The notes beneath the pieces were generated by a model. The model searched no databases, was not told the DNA's origin, and worked only from the letters and a program-made list of their open reading frames with translations. Both the position numbers and the translations under genes were made by a program. A DNA stretch of 64,000 nt, taken from Vicia villosa (Eukaryota > Streptophyta > Magnoliopsida > Fabales > Fabaceae). The stretch spans positions 23,584,808 to 23,648,807 of the forward strand of contig NC_081180.1 of the NCBI RefSeq assembly GCF_029867415.1, given 5' to 3'. Below are positions 1 through 12,047 of this stretch, piece after piece (within the stretch, counting starts at the first letter, position 1; every line of letters starts with the position of its first letter).

Positions 1-357
1 TCATAAAAGTTAGAAGAAGTGACATGGAAAAATATTACACCTCAAATGAATTTTATAAGTTTTGTTAAGAAGAAGGTGTGAAGAGGGAGCTGGCTGTTGG
101 CTATACACCTCAGTAAAATGGTGTATTTGAAAGAAAAAATCAAACCGTGATGGAGATGGCCAAGTCCATGTTGTTCGAGAAAGGGATGCCTACATAACTT
201 TGTCTTGAAGTTGTTAAAATGCTGAATAAATGTCCAACAAGAGTTGTATGGAACATGTCACTGTTTGAAGCTTTGAGTGGAAGAAAGCCATCTGTAAACC
301 ACATTAAAGCTTTTTTTGGGTGTGTTTTCTATGCTCAAGTTCCTAACGAAGCGGAAC

Positions 358-865
358 TAGGGGTGAGAATATGCCAGACTGGTCTACAGAGGCCTATAGA
401 CTAACCTACTTAAGGCCAGGCCAAGCCAAGCCTATTTAATAAAGAGGTCATGCTTAGACTTTTTTAAATCGGTCAGACTTAGGCTATTAAAAAAGCTTAT
501 GAAACCTTATAGGCTGGCCAATATTTTCATATATATTAGAGATATGTTAAATAAATTGACCCATATATGCATATATATTAGAAAAAAGGATAAATAGCTA
601 GCATATGTATGCATATATATTAGAACAAAGGCTAAATAGGTCGGCTTATATATACAGATATAGGCCGACCTATAAGGCGGATTACTTGAAAACTACCATG
701 AGATACATGCTTTTAAATAGGCTTTCAGGTCAGGACATACTTTTAAAAAGGTCAGGCCAGGCCAAAAAATTGAGCCTATGATAGGCCATATGCCAGGCTT
801 AGGTCTTTTAAGTTTATCGTAGGTCAGACTCATGCCTTTTAAAGCCTAGTCTACTTCCACCCCTA
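358..865. mobile_element. Non-autonomous hAT element (MITE) inside copia integrase
   Basis: A 508-bp insertion with terminal inverted repeats TAGGGGTG (358-365) and CACCCCTA (858-865). It is flanked by a perfect 8-bp duplication AGCGGAAC at 350-357 and 866-873. An 8-bp target duplication with this terminus is the hAT signature. No transposase frame is present. The interior is rich in the word AGGCC/GGCCT and in short AT runs. The element splits the copia integrase codons on either side, so it inserted after the copia element. Confidence 0.92.
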
Positions 866-884
866 AGCGGAACAGAATAAAGAT

Positions 885-1097
885 CCAACTCCATTGTTTG
901 GTTATTTTATTTAAATTTTCTCATTCCATCACATACACCCCAAATTGGATGGAACAAAAAATGGGGAATTTGATGGAATGGATTCCATCATGTTCCATTC
1001 CATTCCATCAATTATTTGTAAATCCAAACGGTGAAATCTTATTAACTACTATACCAGTCCATTCCATCTCATACCACCAATCCAAACATAGCCTAAA
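885..1097. mobile_element. Probable second small insertion (MITE-like) in the copia remnant
   Basis: Sequence foreign to copia lies between the integrase end and GYRLYNLKTKK. Its left part contains CATTGTTTGG, and its right end contains CCAAACATAG, roughly the reverse complement. Repeats of ATTCCATC/GATGGAAT form internal inverted pairs. The exact ends and target duplication could not be fixed. Confidence 0.45.
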
Positions 1098-2480
1098 GTA
1101 AAAGGATAAAACTTGAAGAATCAAATGATAGATACATTTTTATTGGCTATAGGTCTATGTCAAATGGCTATAGACTTTACAATTTGAAGACCAAGAAAGT
1201 GATTATTAATTGAGATGTTGTATTTGATGAAGGTGCTTTTTGGAATTAGCAAAAGGAGAGTGTTAAGGAGAAAACCGTTCCATAAGTCATTTTAGAGAAA
1301 AATCCAACTTCTTCTGAAAGTGAGGAAAATGTTTCATCTATACCAAATTCTCCATCTAGCACATTATCTTTCCCAAACTCTAACTCATCATCTCCAACCT
1401 TAACTACAATAAAACTTAGGAGTTTAAATGATGTTTATGCTAGATGCAACTATTATGCTATTGAACTTAAAAACTTTGAAGAAGCATTTAAAGAAGATGT
1501 TTGATGAAATCAATGCATGGAGAAATAGATGTGATTGAAAAAGAAGAAGACTTAGGAGCTAGTGGAGAAGGAAAATGACAAAGAAGCTAATGGTGTGAAA
1601 TGTGTCTACAATGTGAAATATAGCTCATATGGTTTAGTCCAAAAGAACAACGTAAAAATTGTTGCAAATGGCTATGCACAAGAAACATGATAATAATTAT
1701 GAAGAGACATTTTACCCTGTGGTCCGGTCCGTCTTAACACTATTAAAGCGTTAATCTCTCTTATAGCCCAAAATGACCGAAAATTGTATTAATTAGATGT
1801 AAAGTCGTCATTCTTAAATGGAGAACTGAAAGAAGAAGTATATGTGGAGCAATCTCAAAGCTTTGAGATTAAAGGTCAATAAGAAAAGGTTTATAAATGG
1901 AAGAAATCTCTTTGTGGACTGAAACAAGCACCAAAAACATGTTATAGAAATATTGACAATTACTTAATGGAAAAAGGTTTTGAGAAGAGTAAGAATGAAC
2001 CTACTTTGTATGTCAAACAATAAGATATGGTTGATATTTTAATTGTTGCACTCTATGTGGATGATTTAATCTTTACTGGAAATAACTTCAAGTTGATTGA
2101 AGATTTTAGAGAAGAATTGATGATGAGATATAAGATGAATGATTTGGACTTGCTACAACATTTCCTTTAAATTTAAATTTACCAAGAGGATGATGGAGTC
2201 TTTTTTTGTCAAAAGAAATATGCTAAAAAAATATTAAAGAAATTTAGAATGTTTGGCTGCAATCCAACTGATACACCTTTAGTTATGAATGAAACATTGA
2301 AAATAGAAGATGGAGGAAAAAAGGTTGATGCTTACTATAGAAGTCTGGCTGGTAATCTATTATATTAGCAAGTTTACTTTCTTAGATCATGAACTATCCA
2401 AGCAATATTCATATAGGATCGATAAAAAGGACGATGTGATATATTCAAGGAACTTTGGACTATGGAATCAATTAATTTGA

Positions 2481-2699
2481 ATATGTTTATGTTGAGATAG
2501 AGTTTTTGAAATAATATAATTGAAATGCAATAACTAGTTTATTTGGATTCCAAAACTATTATTCAAAAATAAAGAATCATTTCCCCATTTTTTCATTATA
2601 CAGCTTACACATATTACAAAATGCATAATCTGTAGTGACAGTACTCCTATCATCATTTCCCTCCATAGATAATTGGCAATCACTGATAAAACAATAAAT
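2481..2699. other. Short AT-rich spacer downstream of the polygalacturonase gene
   Basis: It separates the copia remnant from the 3' end of the minus-strand polygalacturonase gene. A TTTATT at 2538-2543 (AATAAA on the minus strand) could serve as its polyadenylation signal, about 160 bases past the stop codon. Nothing else is seen. Confidence 0.4.
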
Positions 2700-4664
2700 T
2701 TAAAGGCATGCTGGTGGGTTCAACAAACCACCATACACAGGCTTTACATTAACACATCTAGCCGTTGATGGAGCATCTTGATACTTTAGGTCAATGTTGC
2801 GAATCGTAACTCCCATGCATGGAAACTGCTGGCTGCATCTCAAATCCACTGCAATTGGCGAAGCAGTTGTTCCCGTCACATTTGCAAAATGAATATCTGC
2901 TATCCTCACCAATGATGGCTGCACATATATAAATATCACAATTATTAGCACTGATACAGATACAGACACAGACACGACACTGACAAATACCTTTTTCTGA
3001 CAGTTTGGATAACATTCATACTCCTGATCAATGATGATGGGATTTAGAACATTGATCATGTTAATGTTACTGAAACTTATCTCTGATGCTCCACCTCCAT
3101 ATTTCTCAGGCCATGTTTTTATTCTCAAACCATTGGTTGTACCATTCAACGCACTGTTCTTAATGCGAATACCTTTCACCTCTCTCTCATCTGCAACCTT
3201 TCCAAGACTACCAATACTGCCACACATAAAACCATATGTTAAAGACGATTATCGAGAGTATCACGTACGTAAAAGTTAGTTATATTAGTTAATTGTTGTT
3301 CTACCTGATACCGTGTCCAGGTCCACACTTGAGTCTGTTGATGAAAATATTCTCGCAACCTTGAATCATAGAGATACAATCATCACCAGTTGCAATGGTG
3401 TTTCTAGCAACAATCACATTGATGGAGCTACTAATATGAATGCCGTCGGTGTTAGGGCTGGTTTCAGGTGCAATAAGCTTAAGTTTACGCAACCTAATGT
3501 TTGAACACTTAGTGACGAAGACGTGAAAGCCTTTGGGATTCAATGATTTAATGTTGGCTATAATCGCATTCTGGACTTCGGCGAAAAACAAACTCTGCAT
3601 TAAAAATTATCAATAATATTGTATCAGTGAAGATGAAGAAGAACAAGAACATATATTAATGAAATCATATGAAACCTTAAAGCCCAAGCTTTATCCAACG
3701 GGCCAACCCCGAGTTTGCTGATAAATTAATTAGTTAAGGATAAATTTATTAGCGCAACAATCGGGGGAGGGTCGAGCGAAGAATATTATTTTCATGACAT
3801 TCTTTTTGAGCAATACACTTTTGTGGGAGAGACACTATTTCTCCACCTAAAACTTTAAGGTGATAGGTGAGTGAGTTATCCCACTTATGAATACTTCAAT
3901 CACCACGTTGCTATTCAATTTGAGACTATTTTCCCTACACTCACACTTGCATTATTCTCATCAAAACTTACACTGGGCATTCTTTTACAATCTACTTTGG
4001 AATTTTCACAATCCTCAATGAATTTCCATGAAAGTTGACCTTGTCCATCAAAAACACCTCCACCAATGATTTTTAGGCCATTGATTTTTTGAAATATGAG
4101 CCAGTCTCCACTCATATAGTCAGAACCATCAGTGTCTGCCAAAATTGTCCCCACCACTTGAATTGTAATTGGATTTGGGGCCAGACAAGGTCCTTCAAAA
4201 GTTACTGAAGAAACTAAAAAAGTACCAGCTGGAATATAAAGTCGGTTTTGTCCTTCAGCATGGCAAGTTGCTTGCCATGCTGACAGAAAAGCCTGCATGG
4301 ACAAAATTCAAATCGCGCGAATTAATAAGAGATGAAGTTTGAAAAACATCGCGTCTCAAAAAATTTATAATCACGAAAACTAATGTAACTTCCATGACAA
4401 GAAATAAATATTTCTCCTCATTTTTATATACATAGGTAAAATATGATATAATTTTACCGTAGTGGAATCAGTAACGCCATCGCCTTTGGCCCCAAAACTC
4501 TCGACATTAACTAGTTTCTCCCCGGGAAGGGCAACATCCTTAGCATGATTGTTATCTCCAAAAACATCATGACCTACGGGTGGCCTTGCTTTCATAGCTG
4601 CATTTGCATAATGGGCCAATGCAAAGAAGATAATAACAATAGAAGCACTCTTTGCAATGGCCAT
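2700..4664 (-). CDS. Exopolygalacturonase-like glycoside hydrolase family 28 gene, 5 exons
   Basis: Predicted exons on the minus strand: 4458-4664, 3945-4292, 3305-3594, 2991-3216 and 2700-2918. All introns are GT-AG (165, 350, 88 and 72 bp), giving a 429-residue protein. Residues 1 to about 22 are a hydrophobic signal peptide ending near ANA, so the protein is likely secreted to the wall. All GH28 motifs are present: NTDG (D235), GDD (D256, D257), GHG (H279, created across the exon 3/4 junction as GHGIS) and RIK (R313-K315). Length and the C-terminal PPACL fit plant exopolygalacturonases, which remove galacturonate from pectin ends; many are pollen-expressed. The 72-bp last intron is in frame without a stop, so intron retention would add 24 hydrophobic residues. 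Enzyme class is firm; the exo mode and pollen role are inferred from family resemblance. Confidence 0.9.
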
Positions 4665-4765
4665 TGTGCTTAAATGCTTTTATTAAGTAATTACAATTTT
4701 GAGTTTAGGGGCCTCCAAGGAGGCTTAGACTATAGGGAAAATGATAATCTCTATCTCAAGTAATC

Positions 4766-4775
4766 TATTATATAG
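4766..4775 (-). promoter_or_regulatory. Candidate TATA box of the polygalacturonase gene
   Basis: On the minus strand the sequence reads CTATATAATA about 100 bases before the ATG at 4664. Position and sequence fit a plant core promoter. No other element was assigned. Confidence 0.5.
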
Positions 4776-5029
4776 CATGTTTTTTGATGAAAAAAATGAA
4801 TTGTTCAACTAAATCAACGGAGAGTCATAGGTTTTGTGACCTATTTAGTTCGGCTAAATTTAGTGATGCTTTCAATTCATCCAGTTTCTTAATTGCCACA
4901 CTCTAAAATAATGAGAGAAAAAAACAAAATTTTCTTTTCATTGGTTGGTTTCTTACTTTCAGCATCTAACTAAAACACAAAGCATAATTGGATAGTTTGT
5001 CTTAATTTGTAACCATTTTGATTAAATTG

Positions 5030-5480
<451 letters not shown>

Positions 5481-5609
5481 TGAATTGAATATGAGTGCTT
5501 AAGAGGATCAAAACTACCAACAAAAATAAGACTGCCAAAGGCTCAATAATTACATCGTTTATTTTTATATTAAAATTAAAATAGCGATAAGATTTATTTT
5601 TATTTTATT

Positions 5610-5734
5610 TTATGTTTCAAGCAAAATATTTTTTTTCCTCAAATTAGTCTTGTATCTTTTTGAAATGTGTACATTTGTCCATTTGACTTTTTTGAAATTA
5701 AACAACAATATTACCATTTGTCCAGGTTTATAGT
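5610..5734 (-). pseudogene. Ty3/gypsy integrase C-terminal piece (left of the MULE)
   Basis: On the minus strand, directly outside the MULE, the frame reads RDYKPGQMVILLFNF. This resembles the KPGQ-VLLFNS stretch just after the gypsy integrase core. It continues the integrase found at 15288-16627 on the other side of the MULE. The coding sense fades below about 5610. Confidence 0.6.
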
Positions 5735-5744
5735 CTCTCTTGAA

Positions 5745-5835
5745 GAAAAAAAAATTAAAATAACCATGTTTGATAAAAAAAATACAAAAAAAAACCATGT
5801 TTTCGGGGTATTTACCAAACTGTCTAGGTTTGGGA
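5745..5835 (+). repeat. MULE left terminal inverted repeat
   Basis: About 91 bases that match the reverse complement of 15188-15277 with a few differences. The inner end contains a small palindrome, CCAAACTGTCTAGGTTTGG, present in both termini, a plausible transposase contact. Confidence 0.92.
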
Positions 5836-5836
5836 T

Positions 5837-5981
5837 GCGCCAAATGAAATGGCGTATTAGTGTAAATTTTGGGTGCATGCGCCAAATGAAATGGCATGCC
5901 CTAAAATCCAATATGTTTGCGCCAAATGGAATGGCGCATAAGGCTAGGGTTTTTGCCCTAGAAGCCAAACCATTTGGCGCC
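5837..5981. repeat. Subterminal array of palindromic GCGCCAAATG words (left)
   Basis: Four imperfect palindromes built on GCGCCAAATG and its complement CATTTGGCGC lie at 5837-5854, 5879-5895, 5919-5937 and 5964-5981. The same word recurs in the internal promoter region and at the right end of the element. Confidence 0.85.
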
Positions 5982-6282
5982 TTAGTTCTAGGGCTTTTTT
6001 TTTTATTTTTTTTTTCATTTTTTTTTAATTCATTTAAGTTGAATATATTAAACTTAAAATTTTTTTTTATTTTATTTGTTATGATATTTATAGAAATAAA
6101 TTTGTAAAATATTTTTTTCGCCTTATAAATGTAATGCAGAAAACAAAAATCAAAATTGTAACATCGATTACAATATAATTTAAGAACTAAACATCGATTA
6201 CAATAAAATTTAAAAACTAAACATCGGTTACAATTAATTTCAGAAACGATACCAAAGATTAATGAAAAATACAACAACATGA

Positions 6283-8647
6283 TCAATGACGTCCATCACC
6301 AAGATAGCCATCCGTTCCGCAACCTGGTCTTATAATGGGACGTTTACCGCGATCGTTGATTCCGCCGCGAATATTGACACCGCCTCTTGCCCTAGCTCTA
6401 CCCCTACCCCTGCCCCTTTGTGCTTCTTGTTGGGTTTGTGTCACGGGGGCTGGTACTGGGATGTCGCGTGGATCGCTGTCTATGAATTCGTCGACGCCCC
6501 CATAATTATCCGGAAAACCGCTGTTGTACAGTCGGCTACCCATTCCCTCAAATGTGTTTATTCGTGGTGGTGGAGTGGGGTGGGAAAAGACCTCCGGTTC
6601 ATAGCATCCCGCAACACTAGAACTACCTTGGTTAAAGCCGAATTGGTTTGTAGGTGTTGCGTAGCCGGAGGGGGCGCCACGGTAAGAGGATTCACCATGA
6701 GGATCATCGTCGGGACTAAGATGAAGGCTAGATGAACCGGGAGTTAGGTTTTGGCCGAATCCCCTTGAGGACCCAGCAAATGTTGCAAATCCGAATGGTT
6801 GTGAGTGGGTCTGATATTGGTCCGAGGAAGGATGGCGGTCTTCATACCCTTGTAATGGTTGAGATTGGGATTGGAACATATTTGATTGGCGGATGTTGTG
6901 TGCGGAACGGGATGGAGTACTGAAAATATTTTGTTGTTGTTGCTGGAGTTGTTGTTGTTCCTGGAGTTGTTGTTGTCGTTGCTGTTGTAGGAGTTGTTGT
7001 TGGCGTTGTTGCAGGCTTTGTTGTTGTCGTTGCTGAAGTCGTTGTTGTTGTCGGAGTTGTTGTTGTTGTTCTTGTTGTTGTTGTTGTGGTTCTTCTTCTG
7101 GTTGTTGTTGTTGTGGCAAGATGTAGTTCTGTGCACGGGGATCAATCAAATAGAATGGAGCTGCAAGAAACAGGTTAGGGGTTGTGGCTGTACGATACCA
7201 ACTCATGTACTCAGGAGAAGGTTTCATTTCATGGTCACTAACAGGGAAGTTCAGGACATACTGGCGACGGTTCTTCCACATCTGGCGATGATCGGGTGCA
7301 AAATCCTTCCAGTGTTGGTGTGTCCATTGATGGTTAACTCTTTTTAGGTGCCACACTCCCAAGTCAACAGGAGGGTCGGGTATCCGTTGACGCATCCCAA
7401 ATTGAAGCATCACCCGGTCACTTTGATGCATTTCTATTATGTTGTACCGGATTAAGCAACACTTTGTCGTCCAGATTTCTGCATCCTGAGCTCTAGGCTC
7501 ATACTCACACTCGAGATACGGTCGCCATATGAACTGCATGCATGAGATTTATACATTACTTCGGGAAAAAATATTTACGGAAAATACTTATAAAAAAGAA
7601 GAAAAGAATTAGAGATAATACTTGATGGGGTCCAAGGTGATCAATTAGCGTGCGGTACATTGTGATATTTGACCGCGGATTACGTGTGAAGTCCATTTTT
7701 TTCACACAATATCTACAACAAAAATATAATGATTTAGTTAGAATGGAGTAGAATGTGTAAGGAGAAAATGGTATACTAAAAACTTACCTCAAGGCATACG
7801 GAAAGTCCCAACTTCCGTTGTTAACCGGGGCCAGTATGGGCATCCTCCACCACCCCCACACCTGCACCAACAGGGCGCATCCATAGAACGTGCAGGACTC
7901 AGCAACCGCGTTTTTGCATAGTGACTGGTACAAGGTAGCCAGTACCGCAGACCCCCAGCTGTACAGACCAACTCTACTAAAATCCATTAGCAAACGAAGA
8001 TACATAAAGTTAACCGTGTTACCCGTGCTATCCGGGAACAAAACGTTTCCAATAAGCAACAATATATAACACCTAGTTTTCTGCAGTATGGTCTCTTGGG
8101 GAGACGCATCATTCAAGCGAAAATTTTTATAATGCTCCTTTAACCTCTTGAGGTTAACACCTTGCCCCCTAGCACTAACGGCTCCTTCTATCAAGTCTAT
8201 TCCAATTGCCTCTTGGCATAAGCTATTCGCCTGCATAACACAACCATTAATTGCCTTACCATCAACAGGAAGGCCGAGTAGCATATGAACATCTTCAAGG
8301 GTGATGGTGCACTCCCCTGTTGGAAGATGGAAGGTGTGTGTCTCGGGCCTCCAGCGTTCTAGCAAAGCAAGAACGAACTTGTGGTCAATAGAAGACTCGG
8401 CGATCCTGCTAATCGGACCGAAACCAGCAATGTTCAGGTATGGTATAATGCGTTCGTCCGGAGCGATGGTATGTTTACTACGAGTGCGAAAACGTTGAAC
8501 GTTTTAAAAAGAGTAAGCATGCCCAAAAAAATCAGTTAGTTTATCAGGGACAGTTGCATGATTTTAAAGTAATACTAATACACTTACGTAGGTAACGATG
8601 TTCTGGGGGGTTCCTCTGTGTGTTTCGCCCATGGTTAGGAGAGACAT
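6283..8647 (-). CDS. Plant mobile domain (PMD, aminotransferase-like) protein of the MULE
   Basis: Minus-strand gene. Exon 1 is probably 8588-8647 (MSLLTMGETHRG start; a second ATG lies at 8630-8632). Exon 2 runs from about 8480 to 7788, exon 3 is 7622-7712 and exon 4 is 6283-7533; introns 2 and 3 are clean GT-AG (75 and 88 bp). Exon 2 contains LLERWRPETHTFHLP and DVHMLLGLPVDG, the hallmark of the plant mobile domain known from host MAIN/MAIL1 proteins and from Mutator and gypsy elements. Exon 4 opens with FIWRPYLECEYEP and LQFGMRQRIPDPP, typical of the transposon-borne type. It then has a glutamine-rich tract (about 6930-7100) and an Arg-Gly-rich C-terminus. The exon 1/2 junction could not be joined in frame: the best donor is phase 0 and the best acceptor phase 2. 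The start may therefore differ or the copy be mutated. Function is unknown; a nuclear role is inferred from the family. Confidence 0.8.
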
Positions 8648-8742
8648 GGTTGAAGGCTGAAAATTCGTAAGCTGATTGCAAAAGGATTGTTCTAAGAGTA
8701 GATGAGTGATAATGGTGATGTATCTCCAGAATTCCAAGTGCT

Positions 8743-8752
8743 TTATATATTG
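8743..8752 (-). promoter_or_regulatory. TATA box of the PMD gene
   Basis: The minus strand reads ATATATAAAG about 96 bases before the ATG at 8647. It is one of several well-placed TATA boxes in this element. Confidence 0.6.
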
Positions 8753-8754
8753 AT

Positions 8755-9245
8755 GAGGAAAAAAACGGTAACATCATGCATGCTTGACATGTCAACACAG
8801 CCATAAGTGTTTGGTGTTGCTTCTGCAGGATGTGTTGGCATGCATGCAGTCAAACTATCGGTGACAAGTCATGGTGGGATGCATGCAGCTCAGGTCTAGG
8901 TGACAGCTCGGGTAGCATGCATGCAGGAGTAGGAGGAATCCTGGCAGGAAGCTGATCAGGAATCTTATCAGAAATTTTTGCAGTCGCATGCTTGTTAACA
9001 GTAACTCCATGCTGGTTTACAGTAACTCCTGGAATCGTTTCAGAACATGCAGGTGGGGACCAGGTGGGCCCATGGGGGGCCCACACATAATACATATGCG
9101 CCAAATGATTTGGCTTATTCTCCAAAAATTCCATTTGGCGCATTAGAAGGCCCTATTTTTTTTTTTCAAAATTAGGGTTTACGTGCATGCCTTGTATACG
9201 AAACCCTAATTGTGATCCAGACCTAAGGCAAGGCTTCAGACCCTC
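8755..9245. promoter_or_regulatory. Divergent intergenic region with 12-bp repeats and GCGCCAAATG palindromes
   Basis: This lies between the divergently transcribed PMD gene (minus) and the first small gene (plus). It holds several GCATGC words and about four degenerate 12-bp units of the GGAATCTTATCA type near 8937-8985. GCGCCAAATGATTTGGC is at 9098-9114 and CCATTTGGCGC at 9131-9141. The same motifs mark the element ends and the transposase upstream region, so a shared regulator or transposase-binding role is plausible but inferred. Confidence 0.6.
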
Positions 9246-9252
9246 TATAAAT
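9246..9252 (+). promoter_or_regulatory. TATA box of the first small MULE gene
   Basis: TATAAAT lies 44 bases before the ATG at 9290, in a CCTCTATAAAT context typical of plant core promoters. Confidence 0.65.
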
Positions 9253-9289
9253 TAGGGTTTACTATGTGCATTAGTACACACAAGCAAAA

Positions 9290-9658
9290 ATGAGATCTCG
9301 AATAAGGCCAGATAGCTCGCACCGGACCACAGAGCCTCCACCCCCTGTGAGGCGTTTCGACTATCAACCGGACTATCGTCGAAGGACTGGATACGTCATT
9401 TTCTCTGCCGTCAAACCTCCTATGCAGGTGTTGTTTTGGAACATTCAAACCATGGACCAGCTTAAGAAAACCCTCTTAAGGTTTTTGGACGGAGAGTGGA
9501 GTCCAGGCGAACAAATCAGATCTATCAAGAGACTTAGAACAACGGGCGGTGTTTTTCTTGAAAGACAGCGTTGGTGGGAGACTATGGAGGACGACATTCA
9601 ATGCACTCGAATGATGGAGGACAGAGAAGACATTGTCCTAACCGTTGTAATTTCCTAG
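9290..9658 (+). CDS. Small MULE-borne protein A (122 aa), PB1-like layout suspected
   Basis: Intact frame with its own TATA box, so probably an independent gene. Product family not recognised. Visible features: a basic, proline-containing N-terminus (about residues 1-32, with TTEPPPPVRR), a beta-like segment YVIFSAV, FWNIQTMDQLKKTLLRF (helix-like), the acidic MEDDIQCTRMMED and a final hydrophobic strand DIVLTVVIS. The order strand, helix, acidic DD motif, strand resembles small protein B and the N-terminus of the element's transposase, suggesting a diverged PB1-like fold. That is a visual comparison only. No cysteine cluster, membrane segment or signal peptide is seen. The alternative is a PMD or transposase accessory protein of another fold. 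Confidence 0.65.
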   Translation: MRSRIRPDSSHRTTEPPPPVRRFDYQPDYRRRTGYVIFSAVKPPMQVLFWNIQTMDQLKKTLLRFLDGEWSPGEQIRSIKRLRTTGGVFLERQRWWETMEDDIQCTRMMEDREDIVLTVVIS

Positions 9659-9816
9659 ATGTCGCAATTTCTTTACCCTTTCAATTACTTCTGTACCGTC
9701 CAATTAAATGCTCTGAGCATATATTAATGAAATGTTTTTTTAACATTACCAAGTTTCCTATTAGTATTTAAGTTATTAATAATTAACAAAGTTATTTTCC
9801 TCTGTATTTCACCCCC

Positions 9817-9824
9817 TATAAATA
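9817..9824 (+). promoter_or_regulatory. TATA box of the second small MULE gene
   Basis: TATAAATA lies 72 bases upstream of the ATG at 9889. A separate TATA box indicates that protein B is transcribed independently of protein A. Confidence 0.65.
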
Positions 9825-9888
9825 TAGGTATGAGTGTGTGGAGTTGAAGTACCAACTCTTTCTTCATTCTTACTGCAAACACTAAAAA

Positions 9889-10212
9889 ATGAACTCAGTT
9901 TGGGCTGTCGTTTTTTTTGAGGAAGGTAGGCACATGCGTGTCTGCCTTAACCCCCACTGGAATTTCCAGAGAATTGTTAGAGCCATCAACACTGGGTTTC
10001 GTCAACTAGATGGTCCAACCAGAAAAGTTAAACAGATAGATTACCGTTGTCCATACATTACGTTGACGGATAATAATCCAGAAGGCACCTACATGTATTA
10101 TTGGGACCGTGTGAAAGACGATGTGGACGTGGATCTAATGTTTTGGACATACAGTGGAGAGGTTAACCGAGGCGTTGAAGATCCACTTGTTCTTGCAGTG
10201 ATACTTGAGTAG
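9889..10212 (+). CDS. Small MULE-borne protein B (107 aa), PB1-like layout suspected
   Basis: Intact frame 230 bases after protein A, with its own TATA box. Product not recognised by name. It reads MNSVWAVVFFEEGRHMRVCL, then a helix-like FQRIVRAIN, then IDYRCP, the acidic RVKDDVDVDLMFW and a terminal strand LVLAVILE. The transposase encoded downstream has the same order in its first 110 residues: FSYFIQRLY, FYQCP, ANDEDLQDMF and IELYVTL. The shared Y-x-C-P and acidic D-x-DL-x-x-MF positions suggest homology of protein B with the transposase N-terminal PB1-like domain. PB1 domains mediate protein pairing, so B could bind the transposase, the PMD protein or protein A. Function is inferred, not shown. 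Confidence 0.68.
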   Translation: MNSVWAVVFFEEGRHMRVCLNPHWNFQRIVRAINTGFRQLDGPTRKVKQIDYRCPYITLTDNNPEGTYMYYWDRVKDDVDVDLMFWTYSGEVNRGVEDPLVLAVILE

Positions 10213-10750
<538 letters not shown>

Positions 10751-11095
10751 ATTTCAAAACTAGCTGCTAGATGTAGGGCTGCATGCATGCTTTGTCTAGG
10801 GGGAATCGTTGCAGGAATCTTACCAGGAATCGTTGCAGGAATCTTATCAGGAATTGTTTCAGGACATATGCAGACGCATGCTATGGTACATGACATATAT
10901 AAATAAATAAGTATATATATATATATATACATAAATAAATATTTATATATACATAAATAATTATATAAATATAAATAAATATTGATATATATATATATAT
11001 ATAAATAAATAAATATATAATTATAAATAAATATTTATATATATATATATATATACATAAATAAATAAATATATAAATATATAAATATAAATAAA

Positions 11096-11133
<38 letters not shown>

Positions 11134-11294
11134 TATTTATTTCAGAACTAGCTGCTAGATGTAGGGCTGCATGCATGCTTTGTCTAGGGGAAATCGTTGC
11201 AGGAATCTTACCAGGAGTCGTTGCAGGAATCTTATCAGGAATCGTTTCAGGACATATGCAGACGCGTGATGGGGTACATGACATATATAAATAA

Positions 11295-11331
<37 letters not shown>

Positions 11332-11501
11332 AATAAATATTTATATATATATATACATAAATAATTATATAAATATAAATAAATATTGATATATATATAT
11401 ATATATAAATAAATAAATATATAATTATAAATAAATATTTATATATATATATATATATATACATAAATAAATAAATATATAAATATATAAATATAAATAA
11501 A

Positions 11502-11581
<80 letters not shown>

Positions 11582-11738
11582 TATTTATTTCAAAACTAGC
11601 TGCTAGATGTAGGGCTGCATGCATGCTTTGTCTAGGGGGAATCGTTGCAGGAATCTTACCAGGAGTCGTTGCAGGAATCTTATCAGGAATCGTTTCAGGA
11701 CATATGCAGACGCGTGATGGGGTACATGACATATATAA

Positions 11739-11773
<35 letters not shown>

Positions 11774-11980
11774 AATAAATATTTATATATATACATAAAT
11801 AATTATATAAATATAAATAAATATTGATATATATATATATAAATAAATAAATATATAATTATAAATAAATATTTATATATATATATACATAAATAAATAA
11901 ATATATAATTATAAATAAATATTTATATATATATATATACATAAATAAATAAATATATAAATATAAATAAATATTTATAT

Positions 11981-12047
<67 letters not shown>

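Larger units (their letters stand above)
1..2480 (+). pseudogene. Ty1/copia retrotransposon remnant (integrase to reverse transcriptase)
   Basis: Broken Pol reading frame on the plus strand. The integrase tail (about 90-357) reads FEALSGRKPSVNHIK and ends in VPNEAE, where a hAT MITE interrupts it. Sequence near 1125-1240 gives GYRLYNLKTKKVII and VVFDEGAFWN, the segment that follows integrase in copia elements. Reverse transcriptase is recognisable at 1690-2170, with QLDVKSSFLNGELKEE, LCGLKQAPK and the catalytic LYVDDLIFTG near 2051-2080. The thumb/connection region follows to about 2350. Stops and frameshifts occur throughout. No LTR, primer-binding site or RNase H could be seen, so this is an old fragment truncated at the window edge and near 2480. 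Family assignment is firm; lineage is not determined. Confidence 0.9.

Noticed and set aside
6744..7145. Poly-asparagine frame overlapping the PMD gene
   Set aside because: It is a shifted-frame reading of the glutamine tract of the PMD protein.
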